Shown here: piece after piece, positions 26,372 to 37,111 of the stretch
Layout of the letters: the number at the start of each line of letters is the position of its first letter
How positions within the stretch are numbered: the stretch's first letter is position 1
From: Ustulina deusta
Lineage: Eukaryota > Ascomycota > Sordariomycetes > Xylariales > Xylariaceae
Assembly (NCBI GenBank): GCA_023159155.1
Contig: JAJNNX010000008.1
Span: forward strand, 1 to 64,000
DNA length: 64,000 bases
Reading direction: 5' to 3'
The notes under the pieces: generated by a model
What the model saw: the letters and a program-made list of their open reading frames with translations, nothing else
What the model was told of the DNA's origin: nothing
The model's database searches: none
Position numbers and translations under genes: made by a program

Positions 26372-27026
26372 CTTGTAAGAAAACCAAGATACAAACAAGG
26401 GGTCGCTCAAAATGCGCTGTTGAACAGAAGTTGATGGAGACAGAGGATGACTGTTATCACCAAGAGAAGAATTCTTAACGCTGCTGTCGCGAAATTCTTG
26501 TACTTGGTAGAACCCCCGCCATTGGACCCCACCTGCACTGCTACCTGTAAGTACCTACCTACTTAGTAGTGTAAGTCCCAAATGTTCCATGGTAGGTACC
26601 TCCTTAGTAGGTTCGGCACCTATCTACTAGGTGCACTACACTACAATAGGTACATAGGTTTAGTGGTACAGGCGGTTTCGACACCAGCCACATCTCTGCT
26701 TCACATGCAAGCGTCACCCTGATCTTTATGCAATGACCGAGAGAGGCTCTGGCCGAGGCCAATTCCATCCCTCGACTGTCCATGCCACCACGACCTCTAG
26801 TGCTCTTCCATAACTGACCACCGCGTTTTCTTATTATCCAGCCATGTAACAATACTGAGAAGTTTGCCGATGTAGAGCTGCTTACGCACCATTATACCAC
26901 GCTTTCAATGGGTCGACCTCCGTCACGTCACTAGTTGCTTCGAATACCTGCCATACAACCAAGTCCCCCGGAGCCTCTTTACACGCCCCAGTCGCAGAGG
27001 GAGCGCATTCCCTTCAGCTTGCCGCC
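26372..27026. promoter_or_regulatory. Shared upstream region of DPH3 and PXA2
   Basis: The divergent start codons leave this region as a probable bidirectional promoter. It holds a dense patch of short palindrome-like words between about 26545 and 26655 (GGTACCT, CTACTTAGTAG, TAGGTAC variants) related to the TACCTAGGTA motif seen elsewhere. No binding site is assigned. Confidence 0.5.
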
Positions 27027-29282
27027 ATGGCGGTGCACTCCAAGCCAATCCTGCCCGACCGGTCGATCAAGAGCGCCGTCGCGCGGTTGGCCGAGCTCTA
27101 CGTCGCAAACCGCACACGCATCTCCCGCGCCGTCTATCTGACGCTTCTGCTCGCCCTCGTCAATCGTATCCGTCATGCCATCTCCGAGCAAAAGGCCGCC
27201 TCGGCCCGTGAAGCCGCCAAGCGACACTCTGGTACGACATCGACTGGTACACAAGACTCGGCGGGCAGGAAGAAGGTCGAATTAAATCGCGAGTTCTTTC
27301 GCTCGCTATTGAAGCTGCTGAAGATTGTCGTACCCGGTGCCGCTAGCAAGGAGGCCAGGCTGCTTCTAAGCCATAGCTTCTTTCTTGTCGTGCGAACTCT
27401 CATTAGCGTAAAGGTTGCCGAGATGGATGGCGCCATTGTCAAGGCGCTCGTGAAAGGAAGTGGGAAGGAGTTCTTGACGAGGATAGTATGGTGGATGCTG
27501 ATTGCCATGCCGGCCACCTTCACCAATTCCATGGTCAGTATAGTAGTCCTACCCCGGGCTCTCCTACATCAATCGCGAAGTTATTGACAGTGGATTTCCG
27601 TTCTAGTTATCTTACCATCAGGCCGAACTCTCTCTCAAATATCGAACACGACTGACCCAACACATACACGACAAATACCTCTCCAAACTCACATTCTACG
27701 GCATATCTGCCTTGGACGATCGGATAAAGAACCCCGATCAGGTAATATCCGTAGATGTTGCTAAATTCTCAAATAGCTTGGCCGAGCTATATAGTAACTT
27801 GGCCAAGCCAATGCTAGATATGGTAGGCATCGCGGTCTATAAGCGCATATTTGCTCTCAGCTAACCTGTCTCCAGACAATTTACACATGGTCATTATCAA
27901 AGAGCGTTGGTGGTGAGGGCGTTGTATTCATGTCTCTACTTGTCCAGCTATCGGCCAATGTCATGCGAGCCCTCACTCCGCCTTTCGGCAAATACGTGGC
28001 CGACGAAGCGCGGCTGGAGGGTGAGTTTCGATTTCAACACTCCAGGCTGATCGATCACAGTGAAGAGGTGGCTCTCTACCACGGCCACGAGGTCGAGAAA
28101 GACACACTGGATAAGGGGTATTTTACGCTCATCAAGCATGTGAACTATATTCTCCGCCGGCGGTTCTATCACGGAATCATGGAGGATTTCGTGATAAAAT
28201 ACTTTTGGGGAGCACTGGGTCTTTTGCTCTGCAGTGTTCCAGTATTCTTCAAACTCCCTGGCCAGATTGGCGACTCCATAAGCATGGGCGACCGGACAGA
28301 GGCGTTCGTTACAAACCGTCGTATGCTGTTGAGTGCATCTGATGCGTTCGGCCGAATCATGTTCTCCTACCGCGAGATCATGGAGCTGGCAGGTTACACG
28401 TCTCGTGTAGCATCCCTGTTAGAAGTAATGGATGATATACAAGCAGGTCATTTCGAGAAGAAGCTTGTGTCAAGCTCGGGAATTGAAGGGCATGAGGCTG
28501 TGTTGAAAGGCCGCGGAAAAGTGGTCGAAAGCAAGGATATCGAGTTTATCGATGTTCCCATCATCTCTCCCAATGGCGATGTTCTAGTGAAAGCATTGTC
28601 ATTCTCCCTGAAGCAAGGCGATCACCTTCTGGTTGTCGGACCGAATGGTTGCGGCAAGTCAAGTCTTTTCCGTATTCTGGGTGGTCTATGGCCTGTTTAT
28701 GGCGGTACCGTGTACAAGCCCCCTTTCACGGACATTTTCTACATCCCCCAGCGGCCGTACCTATCTCGAGGCAGTTTGCGCCAACAAATTACGTACCCGG
28801 ATAGCTTACGAGCGGTACGAGCACGTGGAGTAACCGACGCCCAGTTGCTCGATATCCTAAGAATTCTATCACTTGAGCATCTGGTAGAACTCTACTCCGA
28901 AGGCTGGGATGCTGAAGCCGAATGGCGAGATGTCCTTTCAGGGGGCTTGCAACAACGCGTAGCAATGGCTCGTTTGTTTTATCACAAGCCCCGGTACGCG
29001 ATCCTCGACGAGTGTACGAGCAGTGTAACGCTAGAGACAGAGAAAATTATGTATGATAACGCGAAGGCGCTGGGCATCACTCTAATGACTGTTAGTCATC
29101 GGCGGAGTCTTTGGAAATACCATAGCAGGATTCTGCAGTTCGATGGACAGGGGAACTATGTTTTTACAAAGCTGGATGCCGAGAAAAGGTTAAAATTGGA
29201 AGATGAGAAAGAAGATCTGGAGGTCTTGCTCAGACAAGTGCCCGAGATTGAGAGGCGGATAGGTGAATTGACTGCTGAGTAA
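27027..29282 (+). CDS. PXA2: Peroxisomal ABC half-transporter (ABCD, PXA2-type)
   Basis: Three exons, 27027-27533, 27607-27822 and 27876-29282, give 709 aa, the usual length for fungal Pxa2. Introns are 73 and 53 bp, both phase 0. Residues 1-410 carry the ALD-type membrane domain, with the conserved [20 protein letters not shown] segment. The C-terminal ATPase has Walker [10 protein letters not shown], a Q-loop region PQRPYL, signature LSGG followed by LQQR, Walker [10 protein letters not shown] and the switch His in TVSHR. Most ABCD proteins have EKQR after LSGG, so LQQR is a small deviation. With Pxa1 it imports long-chain acyl-CoA into peroxisomes for beta-oxidation. The start codon has a good context (GCCGCCATGG). 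It is divergent from DPH3. Confidence 0.95.
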
Positions 29283-30389
29283 GTCGCCAGGCGGCGCTCT
29301 TCTTGTAGTTTTATTTTACTCTATGCATCACATCGAGTGTCCTCTTTAGTACGCTGGGATCAACGCGTTGCAAATCCTAATGAGGCCTACGAAACGCTGC
29401 GATGATATATCGCGTCTGATGATCTGCCATCCACCAAGCCGAGAAGAAGCCGCACCCGAGGGAACCGCAGGCAATTCTCACCCACACCCCATGTTCTCTG
29501 TCATCGTTCGCTGCTGAAACTATCCTCACGTAATTGGCTGCAATAGTGAATTTATAGAATGTGGATTTTAATTAGCCTGATAAATATACCTCTTCAATAC
29601 CCTCAGTTACTAGCTGGTATTCTATATATATCTAAGATCCTTCTCTATAAGGCTACAGGTTGTTGAAGTACATGCTGTCAATACCTGATAAGCGGCTATT
29701 AAACGGCATCAGATTAGACTTGCCTCTGTTGTTCCGCTATACCGGCCTACACTTGCCATCTGCAGTCGCAGGCAGCTGTGACATGGGTCAAAGCCATGAG
29801 AATAAAAGAGTAAGCTGAATGAGTGATGGGTAGTTGCGAGTCGTTCTAGACTCGGTGTCATGTAATTAGACACTGGCTCATAGAAAAAGGTTTGGTCTTA
29901 ATTCTCAACCTTGAGCGGGAATGAGTGCTCTGTCGGTGGGTGACAAGCCGAACATCTATAAAATAGATATTTGCTGTCCGACTCGACAGTCCTACTGTTC
30001 ATCGAAGTGACTAAACTACAGTATATCATTCCGGATGAAATTTACGTGACAGACGTGTACCTAAGTCATAACAAGTCGACAGTCAGCGACAGAGCCACGT
30101 GTGTTGGCAGTCGTCATATTTTGAGAGAGTGTGTGTCGCACGGTATGGATATAGCGCGTTGTAGCTATGAAAGGGGGGAATTAGGTAGAAGCGGTCTTAT
30201 ATGATGCTAAAGGCGTCAATGAGGGATACCGTAGACCTTGGCTAACTCTTGAGGGGGGATCCTAATCGTTCAGCATGTAGTGACCATATCTAAGCTCTTC
30301 ACGCTAGTATTGCTGCCTGCATATTAGCTGCCAACTACTGCGAATTTTCATATGGAAGCGACCCACAAAGGCGTCGCTCTCCTCCCACT
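29283..30389. other. Intergenic
   Basis: This contains the PXA2 3' flank. No coding or RNA gene is recognised before the tRNA at 30390. Confidence 0.6.
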
Positions 30390-30461
30390 GGGCTTGTGGT
30401 TTAGTGGTATAATACTCCCTTAGCATGGGAGTGGTCCGGGGTTCGATTCCCCGCGAGTCCA
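30390..30461 (+). tRNA. tRNA-Ala(AGC), intronless
   Basis: This folds as a 72-nt cloverleaf. The acceptor stem GGGCTTG pairs with CGAGTCC and contains G3 opposite T70, the G-U identity element of alanine tRNAs. The anticodon stem CTCCC/GGGAG encloses loop TTAGCAT, so the anticodon is AGC. The T-arm is CGGGG-TTCGATT-CCCCG and the discriminator base is A. Internal promoter boxes are intact. No intron is present. Confidence 0.95.
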
Positions 30462-30466
30462 TCATC

Positions 30467-30491
30467 GGAGGTTCGATCCCTCCTATACCCA
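30467..30491 (+). pseudogene. Orphan 3' part of a tRNA (T-arm plus acceptor strand)
   Basis: Five bases after tRNA-Ala comes a perfect 5-bp T-stem GGAGG/CCTCC around loop TTCGATC, followed by TATACCC and A as a 3' acceptor strand would have. No matching 5' half (it would begin GGGTATA) exists just upstream, because that space is occupied by tRNA-Ala. It is either a tRNA fragment left by recombination or the end of a replaced tandem tRNA. Confidence 0.7.
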
Positions 30492-31306
30492 CTCACTTTT
30501 TCCCTTTTTGTCTTCCTATATGTTACCATTATGTATGTTTGTTTTCCTGCCAATTAGTCTGATTTAAGTTGTTTATTCGATGCTGTTAGACCCACCTAGG
30601 TGACAACATGGCGGTATGTTTGCTCGTAACTTCTTTCCCCTCTCCTCTGAAAAGTGAAATCCTAGCTTGTTTGTCAAGGATCCTATATTGAAAGGGAGTT
30701 GGTGTATATACACAGTTGCAAATACTATGATCTGTAAGTAAATAGGTAATGTTTACCAAGCACCGTGCTAATCTCCAAGTATGTTCGTCAACATAAGCTG
30801 ATTCTATTAGAATCAACAACGCCTCCAGGCCAAACAGGACACGATACTTGCTGGGACCCAAGTAGCGCTAGTCTCGAACATGCCGTAATATTGCTGCAAG
30901 TCCGAACAAGGCAAGTGAAGTATCATTCGTGCAAGAAGCTAGCCTCCATGATAATTGAGGCCGTGTGACAAAGAACGAGCACCAATGAAGCTTCTCCCGC
31001 GAATCTCCAACAAATAATACAACCCTACCTTTAATGTCATTGCAATACCACCGCCCAGGTTCTAGATACGGGAAGCATACCTCCAAGGTTCCCCACACAT
31101 CTCGGCGTCTTTCCGTATGGTTGTCGATAAGCTTTATTGAAGGATGGCTTCTTTCACGCAAGAACTGCCGAAGACAGACTGGGCTATCTAGAGAGAACAG
31201 CTATATCAATACTCAACAAGAGGCCAGACTCTCCCATAGCTCACGTCGTTGCTCATTCTTTTGTTCAAGCCATAGGCGAGCAAGATCCTAGCACTCCTCA
31301 AACAAG
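30492..31306. other. Intergenic
   Basis: No gene is recognised. This is the upstream region of the JEN1-like transporter. Confidence 0.55.
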
Positions 31307-33234
31307 ATGCGGAATCATATGGCTGCCGGGTGGTTTTATTCCCCCCAGCAGATAGCACAATACTTTGCCACTCGTCTCACGAGTTTGAAACCTCCCAGGG
31401 CGAAATTACGCAACCCGGTCCATGTGCTCAAAGACCTAGTTAGTTCCCTGGAGTCTTTTCTATCCCCTTTTGGCAATTTTTGGCCTCAGTTGCTCCTGCA
31501 TGCTCCCGAGACATTGGTCAATTTTTGCTCTTTATGGTAATTACTGACTCCAGTGGTTAAACAGGACCGCCATCAATGGCTCATGTTCTCTGTGGGCTTT
31601 CTCGCTTGGACGTGGGATTCGTTTGACTTCTTTACCGTATCTCTATGCGTGACCGAGATCGCCACTGAATTCAACACGACGAATTCAGCTGTGTCCTGGG
31701 GTATCACGATCACTCTGATGTTGCGATCTGTGGGAGCCCTTGTCTTCGGTGGTTTGTCAGATCGTTACGGGCGGAAATGGGTTATGATAACCAACCTTTT
31801 TCTATTCATCATTCTTGAGCTCGCTTCGGGGTTTGCGCAGTCTTTGCCTCAGTTCCTCGGCGTGAGAGCACTCTACGGCATAGCAATGGGCGGCCTGTAT
31901 GGTCCCGCCGCGGCTACTGCCCTTGAAGATCTCCCATACGATGCCCGTGGGATATTATCTGGCCTTTACCAGGAGGGGTATGGTGTTGGATACCTGCTAG
32001 CAGCGATATTCTACCGAGCTGTAAGATGCGTCCGAATTCCAACTAGGAACAATCTAACATAAGACAGCTTGTGCCTACGACCCGGCATGGGTGGAGGTCG
32101 CTGTTTTGGTTCGGTGCCGGCCCCCCTGTTTTCATCATCGCATATCGGTGGTGGCTACCCGAGACCAATGCCTCACAAGTTATGAGAGCAGAAAGTAAAT
32201 CCGCGATAGCTCATAGACAAGGCTCTGAGGCTACCGCAATAGCAAACGCAATGGCCTGGTTACGAGATGTGCGACTGTCTCTTCAGGAGAACTGGGTTCT
32301 GTTCGTCTGTATGTTTGCCACCCCCCCCCCCCCCCGCCGCCGCGGAAATATTCTGTACCCTTATATCACAATTTTTCTCTCCAATATTTCCGATATAAAA
32401 TCACTCAGTTTGTTTGAACGCCTGCTGACGAAGTTCTTCTAGACCTCATTGTGTTGATGACCGGATTAAATTCATGCAGTCATGGATCGCAGGACCTATA
32501 TCCAACATTCCTGAAAAACCGTAAGGCCCTACTGTTTATAGAGATTCCGTACAGAGCACTAACCAGCCGCAGAGGTTGAACTAGGTCCAACAGATGTAAC
32601 CGTCATAAGTGTGGTGGGACAGATCGGGGCCGTAATTGGGGGTACAATGATGGGTTACTTGAGCACGTTCTTCGGGCGAAGACTCAGCATGATTACCTGC
32701 TGCATTATAGGCGCTGCGGTTCTCCCGGCTTATATATTACCTAGGTCTCTGGATCTCATCGCTAGCGCGTTTTTCCTACAGTTCTTCGTCGGGGGAGTCT
32801 GGGGTCCAATCCCCATCCATCTGAGTGAACTATCACCACCAGCGCTTCGGAGTACCGCTGTGGGACTAACCTACCAGCTTGGTAACCTAGCTTCATCGGC
32901 AGCGGCCACCATTCAAGCAACAATTGGCGAACGATTTCCCCTGCCTCCAAAGGACGGCGTGGACCGATATGATTATGGCAAAGTGATTGCCATATTCATG
33001 GCTGCTGTGTGGGTTTATATACTTATTTTCCTCTTCCTTGGTCCAGAGATGGGTCCAGAGGAGAGAGGCGAGTACGCAGCCGAAGCAGACCACATTGAAA
33101 AGATGCGAAAGGAAGGTGTCAGCTTGGCCGACATTGGGGCGAATAGGGCCAAGCTAGCTATAGGTACTCTAAGTGACGAAGCACCTCAGTTCGCCCACTC
33201 AGAGAAACCCACAGACATTGAGCATATCGATTAA
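31307..33234 (+). CDS. JEN1: JEN1-like monocarboxylate/H+ symporter (MFS)
   Basis: Five exons, 31307-31438, 31565-32020, 32068-32308, 32443-32520 and 32573-33234, give 522 aa. Introns are 126, 47, 134 and 52 bp. The protein has the twelve-helix layout of the major facilitator family, with motif GGLSDRYGRK after the second helix. It also carries NSCSHGSQDLYPT, an exact match to the NxxS/THxS/TQDxxxT signature of Jen1-type lactate/pyruvate permeases, and WTWDSFDFFTVS in the first helix. Splice sites were chosen because they restore family sequence (KDLDRHQWL, FVYLIVLMTG, LKNQVELGPTD). The start could also be the Met at 31319. Such carriers are normally induced on non-fermentable carbon and repressed by glucose. 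The third intron is an introner-like element listed separately. Confidence 0.92.
32309..32442 (+). mobile_element. Introner-like intron A (in the JEN1-like gene)
   Basis: This 134-bp phase-1 intron starts GTATGTTTGCC and ends CTTCTAG. Its last 85 bases (32358-32442) align without gaps to the last 85 bases of an intron in the esterase gene (34820-34904), with 66 identities by my count. The first 11 bases are identical too. It holds a run of 15 C (32321-32335) followed by GCCGCCGCGG, which the other copy lacks. A CTGAC branch site lies 14-18 bases before the end. Shared sequence between introns of unrelated genes is the hallmark of introner-like elements known from some Dothideomycetes and other eukaryotes. 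Confidence 0.8.
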
Positions 33235-34487
33235 GGCAAGGACTATTTATGGTCTGCTCATGTGATTCCTTAATGAGGGTCAGGTCATGGTTTGTTTCAG
33301 TGCCGGAAAGAAACAACAACGGCAGTTCCTGAGGTCGGCGAACACACAAAGGTCTACGGGGAAGTATGAAAGTTCCTATCTAGTTCTATATAGGCCATGT
33401 TCCAAATTCCGGTATGAAACTAGTTTCTTCTTCTTATTAGTCGGTGCCATAACCAGAGTAAATAGCGTGGTCTAGAACAAATCAAATGGGATGAACAACA
33501 GTGTGGGGGAAATATACCAATAACTGAGTTTTCCTATATTTTACCGATGCGAGGAGCTCCTGCAATGAATACTGCCTACATAATCAGCCGAGGTACACGA
33601 TATCTTTACCTACGTTTCTCATCGATAACGGTGGGATACCAGCTCGGTTAAATCACTCTTCGAAGTATAATTCAGCCTCTAGACCTTAGTTGCATGTTAT
33701 AGGGCCCATATGTTGTCAAGGTTGTCAGTTCTTTGATGCTCATCTAAGTAAGAATAATATGATTTCAATGGATCACGAGAGATCAGACATGAGGTCCTAC
33801 AGGGTCACTCGTTTATCCCCCAAGTCCATCCCATAAGACGAATACCGCTCCTATAAGATTATTTCCAACTTCATAGACTACCTCACACTATTCATCGCAT
33901 GCGGTGCCAACTTGATCCTCCAAGCTATAACCCATATGATAAACTCGCTAGGGCTGGCCATGCTATGAATAATATCGGATCAAGCTATCAACCCCACGCT
34001 CTGTCGTTTTCAGGGTATCATCACAAATACTCCAATTTTCAAACGAATTGCCAGCATTTCCTTGGGCGGCCCTCTATATCTGGCGGTTTCCCAGCTCTCC
34101 TAAGCCAATCCTGTAATACTTTCTGCCTTCGTCACGTCACTGGCTGGAAATTCGGCCACTAAAGCTCCGAGGACCTCCTCGAGCGAAACCCATGGTGATT
34201 AACGTCGTTTTAAATTGGCGCGGAGTTGTTGACGCCCCAAATTGATCCTCTCTCAGCCGCAATAGCTCTACATGCTTGTTCACACATTAGCCGTAGGTGA
34301 ACAACGGCTAAAACAAAGACCCGTCACGCGGCAGTGAAAGCTTGGCTAGATCTACTGGGCACTATTAATAGCCGGGGGGTTCTTATATGACCGAGATCTT
34401 CATATATATAGGCGCTCGTTCGCCTGTGACACTTTTGGGTTGATCACAAATAACCACGCACTAGATTCTCGCGAGCACTACGGCAAC
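33235..34487. other. Intergenic
   Basis: No gene is recognised. The last 100 bases hold the likely core promoter of the esterase gene. Confidence 0.6.
34402..34410 (+). promoter_or_regulatory. Probable TATA box of the esterase gene
   Basis: ATATATATA lies about 80 bases upstream of the ATG at 34488, a typical distance for a short fungal leader. The region between is ordinary in composition. Confidence 0.5.
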
Positions 34488-35745
34488 ATGCACATTCTAT
34501 CTACCCTTTCGGTCCTCACTGGACTTGTGTCGATTGGCAGTTGCCAATCGATCACCAAAGTCAATGACTTCAAAGGCACTCCCACGAACCTGGGAATGTA
34601 CGTGTACGTGCCGCCGAATCTCCAGACTCCCGCTCCAATTATTGTCGCCGTACACCATTGCCAGGGATCTGCACAGCAGTACTCTGGAGAATCTGGCCTC
34701 ATGCCGCTCGCCAGCCAGCGTGGCTTTATCGTGATTTTCCCCAACTCAAAGTCTGGTGGTGGCTGCTTCGATGTTGCTTCAACGGCATGTATGTTTGCCG
34801 CTCCTCGAGATATAATCAACCCTAATATCACATCTTTCCTCTCCAATATTTTCTATACAAAATCGTCCAGTCTGCTTGAACGTGGCCTGATGAATGTCTT
34901 CTAGCTCTCACGCACAATGGTGGAGGTGATAGCCAGACTGTCGCAAACATGGTCACATACGCTGTCCAGAACTAGTACGTATTCCTAGGTTTTCGTTTCC
35001 ACCCGCTCCTATGCACACCCAAAGCTTCCAATAACCAGCAAAATCGTTACTATAAACAGTAATATCTAACAGTTGGATATAGCGGTGGAGATGTTAACCG
35101 CGTTTTCGTAACCGGCACTAGCTCTGGTGCCATGATGACAAACGTGCTTGTCGGAGCCTACCCCGACGTTTTCAAAGCCGGCTCGGTCTACTCCGGCGTG
35201 CCAGACGGATGCTTCTACGTCTCCGGATCAACCGCCACGCAAGATCCGCCCGGGTGGAACAACCAATGCGCCAACGGCCAGCTAACGAAGACGGCAGCCC
35301 AGTGGGGCGACCAGGTTCGATCTTACTACCCTGGCTACAACGGCACTCGGCCAAGAATGCAGATGTGAGTTTGCTTGCTCTCAAGATGGACTATATAAAC
35401 AGTTGGTATGAGATCATATGCTTACGATAGGAAAATTTAGCTGGCACGGTACCGCTGATAGCACGCTTCGCTATCCAAACTGTGAGCCCTGGTGTCCCCG
35501 TTACGCTGATTGCCAATTCTATACTGACGCCGAAAGCAGACGCCGAGACGATGAAGCAGTGGTCGAACGTCTTCGGACTCACGACATCCAAGGACACCGC
35601 CAACACGCCCCAGTCCGGGTATACCATGACGATCTGGGGAGAGGGCAACGCGACATCGGCGCAACTCGTTGGATACAGTGCCAATGGAGTCGGCCACACT
35701 GTTCCCGTCCACGCAACCATGGACCTCGCATTCTTCGGAATCTGA
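34488..35745 (+). CDS. Secreted CE1-type esterase (feruloyl / acetylxylan esterase family)
   Basis: Five exons, 34488-34788, 34905-34974, 35083-35364, 35441-35481 and 35540-35745, give 299 aa. A signal peptide (MHILSTLSVLTGLVSIGSCQ) leads into an alpha/beta-hydrolase of the PHB-depolymerase-like CE1 family. Visible marks are VAVHHCQGSA, the nucleophile elbow GTSSGAMM (Ser137), the HGTADSTLRYPN acid region and a terminal VGHTVP histidine. These enzymes cut acetyl or feruloyl esters from plant xylan. No carbohydrate-binding module is present. Intron 1 is an introner-like element. The last intron ends in a tandem AAGCAG acceptor; I chose the downstream AG, giving PNYAETMKQW, and the upstream one would give PNSDAETMKQW. 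Confidence 0.9.
34789..34904 (+). mobile_element. Introner-like intron B (in the CE1 esterase gene)
   Basis: This 116-bp phase-1 intron starts GTATGTTTGCC and ends CTTCTAG, exactly as intron A does 2.5 kb upstream. The homologous 85-bp 3' part is 34820-34904. The 19 differences are 11 transitions and 8 transversions. It lacks the poly-C tract of intron A. Its insertion interrupts the Ser codon after STA. Confidence 0.8.
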
Positions 35746-37111
35746 AGAAAGGGAATGGGGGAAAGGGGCTGTCAGTCGCGAGAACTCGAACTCGAAGAAT
35801 TTGGTGAAACTCGTAGACTTGCCCTCGGTGTTTGAATTTGAGTGGTATATATATATATATATATATACACACATTTATCTTTATTTCTGAAAAGATAAAA
35901 AAGTAAATCAAGATACTTTAGTAAGTGCATAGTCCCCAACGTAGACCTGAGAGACTCACAAATTCAGGAGCACTTCTAGATACCTGTGACTCTCTTGGTT
36001 ATCAACATATAATACTGTAGGTAATAAGTCGTTGGTGTTATTGTTAATGTAGAGGGGGAGGAGAAAGCATGAACCATGAAAGAATATCTGTAAATACTCC
36101 TCACTTTATTAAAGAACCATTTTTCCTACGTAACAATTGATGCCTCAATGGGTAAGGATAGAACATTCTAAAACATGCACCATGTGGGAGCAAAACTTTG
36201 CCCAGGCGGGGAATAACGGACTTGGGGAATGCATACGGAACTCAGTAGACTCGGACAGCAGTCCTGTTAACATATGAGTGTAGCATTGCATCTCGTTCTT
36301 GGGCCGGTCGCTCGACGGGGCGAAAAGTCGTTATTTTCATGGCACCGAAAATCGCCTTCCGCCAATGATACATAACACGGGATTTTTTTTGACAACAGAC
36401 TGAAGAATCCGCTGGGATCGAGTGCTGTCTATACACTGTCTCAGAATCCGGGAGTAGAAAAACCCTGACGATGGAAAATAATAGTCTCTTCTACATGTTC
36501 ACGCTGTACGCTGAAGCAGGGCGATATAAGGGGGAGAGTACAGCAAAGCCGCTTGTGACTAGATGGGTCTAGTCTTGGGCCGCTTGAGTCTGCGGATATA
36601 TATCTACTCGCTTTGTCTTCGCTATTTTCCCACATACTTGCCCAGGCAGCCAGTAGTACACCGATTTCTTGGCTAAAACACTTTATTTCTTCGCATCTCA
36701 AGTATTCATGACGAGCTGCATCGAAATAAAATGAATGAAGCAGTGTTATTAGACCTAGGATGGGAGCTACATCACAACTTCCAAAGGAAGGCAACATCAT
36801 CCACCGAAGTCCCAACATATCGTCATCATTGCCCATTAAAGAGGTACGAATCATTAGCACGGAGAGAAATGCGAGGGTACAGCCTCTTCAGACCACCGCC
36901 AAAGTCGAGAATAAGGCGAGGAATCAATAATAAAGCAAACACTCCGAGGCTATGACAGGACCATAAAGACATGATGTAGACATGATGAAGCAGAGTATAA
37001 GCATCAGGAAGCATGGATGATGGAAGGGCGAAAAAAAAACAAAAAACGAATATGAGGGGTATACGGCTACAACACATCGACTTCCTTCATTCTTTGCCTT
37101 CTCCGTTTCAT
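35746..37111. other. Intergenic with a TA microsatellite
   Basis: A pure TA run of 22 bases lies at 35846-35867, about 100 bp after the esterase stop. The rest is 3' flank of both convergent genes (esterase and BUD6). No further gene is recognised. Confidence 0.6.

Noticed and set aside
36441..36860. 139-aa minus-strand ORF after BUD6
   Set aside because: No domain, atypical composition, and located in the 3' flank between convergent genes.
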